Assembly (NCBI GenBank): GCA_029256645.1
Contig: JAQSXM010000030.1
Coordinates: forward strand, 1 to 15,473
DNA: 15,473 nucleotides
Source: Sporomusa sp.
GTDB taxonomy: Bacteria > Bacillota_C > Negativicutes > Sporomusales > Sporomusaceae
Direction: 5' to 3'
Made by a program: the position numbers and the translations under genes. A model generated the notes under the pieces. The model saw nothing but the letters and a program-made list of their open reading frames with translations. It did no database searches and was not told where the DNA came from. Positions 14,938 through 15,473 of this stretch are shown here, piece by piece (the stretch's first letter is position 1; every line of letters begins with the position of its first letter).

Positions 14938-15473
14938 ATGGTACTCAGTCAATATCTGGCTGAATTAAAAAATATCCGGATAGTGACGCCTGAAGAAGAG
15001 GCCGCACTGTGGCAGGGATATAAAGAGGATGGCGATCTTGCCTGTCGCCGCCGTCTAATTGAAAGTTATCAGCCATTAGTCTTTAAAACAGCAATGCGCT
15101 GGCGGCTGCCTGAGACTACTATGCTGGATATGATCCAGGAAGGCACTGTTGGACTGATTGAGGCTGTTGAAAACTATGATCACACCAGGGGAGTTGCCTT
15201 TAGCCTGTTTGCCGTGCACCGTATCCGGGGGCGGATTATTAACTACCTGAGCCGTGAAGACAATAACCTGGTACGGATTGACAGCCCGGTAACGGCAGAC
15301 AGCAGTCAGGCGACAATTGCCGACTTACTCATTGACGCGCAGGCGGAAGTGGCCGCACAGGCTGAACATAACTATCTTGTTGATCAGCTTAGAACAGCCA
15401 TGGATCGTTTGCCGGCTAAAGAACAACAAGTGTTAAACAGTGTGTACCTTAATGACTGCGAAGCCAAAGATAT
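14938..15473 (+). CDS. Sigma-70-family RNA polymerase sigma factor (3' end outside window)
   Basis: The gene runs off the window after 178 codons. The start at 14938 has AAAGGG (14923-14928) at good spacing; the in-frame ATG at 14929 is too close to it. Region 2 is clear: RRLIESYQPLVFKTAMRW (about 38-55), DMIQEGTVGLIEAVENYD (64-81) and FSLFAVHRIRGRIINYL (88-104), covering the core-binding and -10-recognition helices. A short linker without an obvious full region 3 (about 110-148) leads into the start of region 4 (LRTAMDRLPAKEQQVLNSVYL, 151-171). The RIRG motif recalls FliA/SigD-type or other alternative factors, not the housekeeping sigma. Which regulon it serves cannot be told. It is downstream of tamB, separated by a weak hairpin. 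Confidence 0.9.
   Translation, partial: MVLSQYLAELKNIRIVTPEEEAALWQGYKEDGDLACRRRLIESYQPLVFKTAMRWRLPETTMLDMIQEGTVGLIEAVENYDHTRGVAFSLFAVHRIRGRIINYLSREDNNLVRIDSPVTADSSQATIADLLIDAQAEVAAQAEHNYLVDQLRTAMDRLPAKEQQVLNSVYLNDCEAKD

Noticed and set aside
1..15473. CRISPR arrays, tRNA/rRNA genes, transposases or phage genes
   Set aside because: No spaced direct repeats, no tRNA cloverleaf and no recombinase or transposase reading frame were seen.

Overview
The window reads as a chromosomal segment from a diderm (outer-membrane-bearing) Firmicute of the class Negativicutes, most likely a Sporomusa/Pelosinus-like spore former. This is inferred from gene content. Strong Firmicute-type Shine-Dalgarno sites (AAGGAGG) and a SpoIVB-type S55 peptidase sit beside genes that need an outer membrane: flagellar L- and P-ring genes, MlaEFD, TolC and TamB. 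No rRNA or other taxonomic marker is present, so genus is not claimed. All genes lie on the + strand.

Layout. (1) 1-1863: end of a flagellar basal-body operon, with the last codons of flgH (L-ring), flgI (P-ring) and a short flgJ (rod-binding domain only). A structured 220-base spacer separates flgI and flgJ. (2) 1923-5650: three envelope genes: an exported AMIN + phosphodiester glycosidase protein, a small membrane-anchored biotinyl/lipoyl-like protein, and an exported SpoIVB/S55-type protein. A 36-base perfect palindrome terminates this block. (3) 5697-6101: about 400 bases without a credible gene, packed with inverted repeats, probably a dispersed intergenic repeat. (4) 6109-8927: mlaE-mlaF-mlaD, tightly spaced, a lipid ABC transporter with no mlaA, mlaB or mlaC alongside. 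MlaD has a long helical segment and a beta-rich C-terminal domain ending in Phe. (5) 8938-10431: a near-ideal sigma-A promoter with a palindromic operator-like site at the predicted start, then tolC and a strong terminator. (6) 10528-14862: tamB (1444 aa). (7) 14938-15473: the start of a sigma-70-family factor that runs off the window.

How the parts fit. The second half is an outer-membrane lipid/protein trafficking cluster. MlaD looks able to span the periplasm by itself, from an inner-membrane anchor through an MCE ring and helical needle to an outer-membrane barrel. This matches the transenvelope MlaD described in Veillonella parvula. TamB is an independent inner-to-outer-membrane bridge and TolC a third periplasm-crossing component. 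The most interesting signals are this minimal Mla plus TamB arrangement, the operator-like site at the tolC promoter, the S55 protein whose Ser and His motifs occur in reversed order, and the two structured intergenic elements.
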